The notes under the pieces: generated by a model
The model's input: the letters and a program-made list of their open reading frames with translations, nothing else
Database searches by the model: none
What the model was told of the DNA's origin: nothing
In this document: positions 5,706 through 7,187 of the stretch, in pieces
How the letters are laid out: each line of letters opens with the position of its first letter
Position numbering within the stretch: the first letter of the stretch is position 1
Program-made: the position numbers and the translations under genes
Source: an uncultured bacterium
GTDB taxonomy: Bacteria; Bacillota; Clostridia; Oscillospirales; Oscillospiraceae
Direction: 5' to 3'
Assembly: GCA_949288405.1 (NCBI GenBank)
Contig: CASEKM010000086.1
Location: forward strand, 1-7,187
Length of the DNA: 7,187 nucleotides

Positions 5706-6248
5706 ATGAACGCTATCAAATTTCGATGTGTCACGACCTATGACCTGCCCACCCTGTATACCCTGAGCAAGATCGGCGCGGCGGTGAAGAGCCGGTGGAA
5801 GAGCCTTGCCTGGCGCCTGGTGGGGCTGGTGATCGCAGCATATATGCTGTTTATGGGGGCGCTCTCCCTGTTCTCCCTGTCCGGCATGGAGATCTTCGGG
5901 GTGATCTACCTGCTGTGCGGCGCGGCGGCTGGGATCTGGAGCCTGTTTTTGTACCGCATCCGGGCCTGGTATGTCCGCCGGTTCTTTATGAACGGCACCC
6001 AGAAGCAGACCTTCCTCTTTGACGAGGAGGGCTTCGAGATCGCCGTGGAGGGGGCCGAGAAGCGGATCCGGGATGAGTACGGCGAGGTGCTCCGCCTGGT
6101 GGAGACGGGGGACTACTTCCTGCTCTTTTTGGAGAAGAACGTGGCCCACATCCTGCCCAAGGGCACCCTCACCGGCGGAACGCCGGAGGAGTTCCGAAAG
6201 TTTCTGGAGGAGAAGAGCGGCCGCGCCGCAGAAGAGATGCGCGGCTGA
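5706..6248 (+). CDS. YcxB-like membrane protein under T-box control
   Basis: This 180-residue protein opens with a short cytosolic segment (1-32) and has two predicted transmembrane helices (about 35-57 and 62-84). A soluble C-terminal domain (about 100-172) reads FLFDEEGFEIAVEGAEKRIRD, then EVLRLVETGDYFLLFLEKNVAHILPK and a helix EEFRKFLEEK. This layout (two helices, then a domain with FxxxEGF, a Y-x-E/D-I-like strand, a D-YFLLF strand and an ILPK strand) matches the YcxB-like family, whose function is not known. ATG 5706 is preferred because GGAGGA (5694-5699) lies six bases before it and directly follows the T-box terminator; longer in-frame starts would lie inside the leader RNA. It is the first gene of the valine-responsive unit and is followed by valS after 45 bases with no terminator, so the two should be co-transcribed. 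Confidence 0.85.
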   Translation: MNAIKFRCVTTYDLPTLYTLSKIGAAVKSRWKSLAWRLVGLVIAAYMLFMGALSLFSLSGMEIFGVIYLLCGAAAGIWSLFLYRIRAWYVRRFFMNGTQKQTFLFDEEGFEIAVEGAEKRIRDEYGEVLRLVETGDYFLLFLEKNVAHILPKGTLTGGTPEEFRKFLEEKSGRAAEEMRG

Positions 6249-6293
6249 TCCGTCATATTTTTGTAAAAACGGTTTTGGAATAGGAGAATGAAC

Positions 6294-7187
6294 ATGAAAA
6301 AAGAACTGCCAAAGGTCTATGAACCTCAGGAGGTGGAGTCCCAGGTCTATGAGGCCTGGGAGAAGAACGGGTGCTTCCGGGGCCACCGGGACCCGGACCG
6401 GAAACCCTTCACCATCGTCATGCCGCCCCCCAACGTGACGGGGCAGCTGCACATGGGCCACGCCATGGACTCCACCCTTCAGGACATCCTCATCCGCTTC
6501 AAGCGGATGCAGGGCTATGCCGCCCTGTGGGTCCCCGGCACCGACCACGCGGGCATCGCCACCCAGATCAAGGTGGAGGAGGACCTGCGGGTGAACGAGG
6601 GCCTGACCCGCTATGACCTGGGCCGGGAGAAGTTCCTGGAGCGGGTGTGGCAGTGGAAGGAGAAGTACGGCAACCGCATCGTCCAGCAGCAGAAGAAGCT
6701 GGGCGTCTCCTGTGACTGGGACCGGGCCCGGTTCACCATGGACGAGGGCTGCTCCAAGGCGGTGCGGGAGACCTTCTGCGAGCTGTATGAGAAGGGCCTC
6801 ATCTACAAGGGCAGCCGCATCATCAACTGGTGCCCCCACTGCGTCACCGCCCTCAGCGACGCGGAGGTGGAGTACGTGGACAAGCCGGGCTCCTTCTGGC
6901 ACATCCGCTACCCCATCGCCGGGGAGGAGGGCCGCTATGTGATCGTGGCCACCACCCGGCCGGAGACCATGCTGGGCGACACCGGCGTGGCCGTCCACCC
7001 GGACGACGAGCGGTACAAGGACATCGTGGGCAAGAAGTGCATCCTGCCTCTGGTGGGCCGGGAGATGCCCATTGTGGCCGACGCGTACGTGGACATGGAG
7101 TTCGGCACCGGCTGCGTGAAGATGACCCCCGCCCACGACCCCAACGACTTCGAGGTGGGCCTGCGCCACAACCTGGAGACCATCCGC
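6294..7187 (+). CDS. valS: Valyl-tRNA synthetase, N-terminal part (3' end outside window)
   Basis: ValRS charges tRNA-Val with valine and edits mischarged threonine. The first 298 residues are present; the family is usually about 880 residues. Seen in order are YEPQEVESQVYEAW (9-22), MPPPNVTGQLHMGH (43-56, containing the class I HIGH motif as HMGH), GTDHAGIATQ (82-91) and SCDWDRARFTMD (139-150). Next come INWCPHC (177-183), then the CP1 editing domain with ATTRPETMLGDTGVAV (219-234) and GTGCVKMTPAHDPNDF (271-286), both typical of ValRS editing sites. ATG 6288 lies too close to GGAG (6283-6286); ATG 6294, seven bases away, is chosen. The valine specifier in the upstream T-box agrees with this identification. 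The KMSKS motif and the anticodon-binding region lie beyond the window. Confidence 0.96.
   Translation, partial: MKKELPKVYEPQEVESQVYEAWEKNGCFRGHRDPDRKPFTIVMPPPNVTGQLHMGHAMDSTLQDILIRFKRMQGYAALWVPGTDHAGIATQIKVEEDLRVNEGLTRYDLGREKFLERVWQWKEKYGNRIVQQQKKLGVSCDWDRARFTMDEGCSKAVRETFCELYEKGLIYKGSRIINWCPHCVTALSDAEVEYVDKPGSFWHIRYPIAGEEGRYVIVATTRPETMLGDTGVAVHPDDERYKDIVGKKCILPLVGREMPIVADAYVDMEFGTGCVKMTPAHDPNDFEVGLRHNLETIR

Noticed and set aside
5598..7169. 523-codon open frame on the - strand opposite the ycxB-like gene and valS
   Set aside because: It runs antisense through the T-box terminator and two well-supported + strand genes, and shows only low-complexity histidine/leucine/glycine-rich sequence.

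Overview
The window is GC-rich, densely coding bacterial chromosome with every real gene on the + strand. Protein families, gene order, strong AGGAG ribosome binding sites and a T-box leader all point to a Gram-positive anaerobe of the class Clostridia. The very high GC at third codon positions and the style of the intergenic repeat suggest an Oscillospiraceae-like gut lineage (Flavonifractor/Pseudoflavonifractor/Lawsonibacter type). That placement is an inference from sequence style, not a database result.

Positions 1-5360 look like one housekeeping operon: 3' end of rph (RNase PH), a small SemiSWEET/PQ-loop-like membrane protein, rdgB/HAM1 (XTP/dITP pyrophosphatase), yhbY (ribosome-associated RNA-binding protein), a nadD-yqeK fusion (NAD synthesis plus HD-domain nucleotide hydrolase), an LCP (LytR-CpsA-Psr) cell-wall ligase-like protein with a long Gly/Ser/Pro tail, rsfS (ribosomal silencing factor) and a 63-residue DUF6440-like protein. 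Most junctions are tight; rph/SemiSWEET, SemiSWEET/rdgB and nadD/LCP are a few bases apart or overlap. Shared themes are RNA processing, ribosome assembly or silencing, nucleotide-pool cleaning and NAD supply. Two things disturb the operon. rdgB carries a perfect 11-bp tandem duplication after its twelfth codon that breaks the reading frame. A palindrome-rich, MITE-like repeat bounded by 8-bp inverted repeats fills the rdgB-yhbY gap.

Positions 5396-7187 form a second transcription unit. A perfect-consensus promoter (TTGACA, 17 bp, TATAAT) drives a T-box riboswitch with a strong intrinsic terminator. The specifier loop reads GUG (valine) in the expected context. The first gene after the terminator is a YcxB-like membrane protein, followed 45 bp later by valS (valyl-tRNA synthetase, cut off by the window end). 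The membrane protein should therefore be induced together with valS when tRNA-Val is uncharged.

No tRNA, rRNA, CRISPR array, phage gene or transposase was seen. The strongest observations are the frameshifting duplication in rdgB, the MITE-like element, and the YcxB-like gene placed under valine T-box control.
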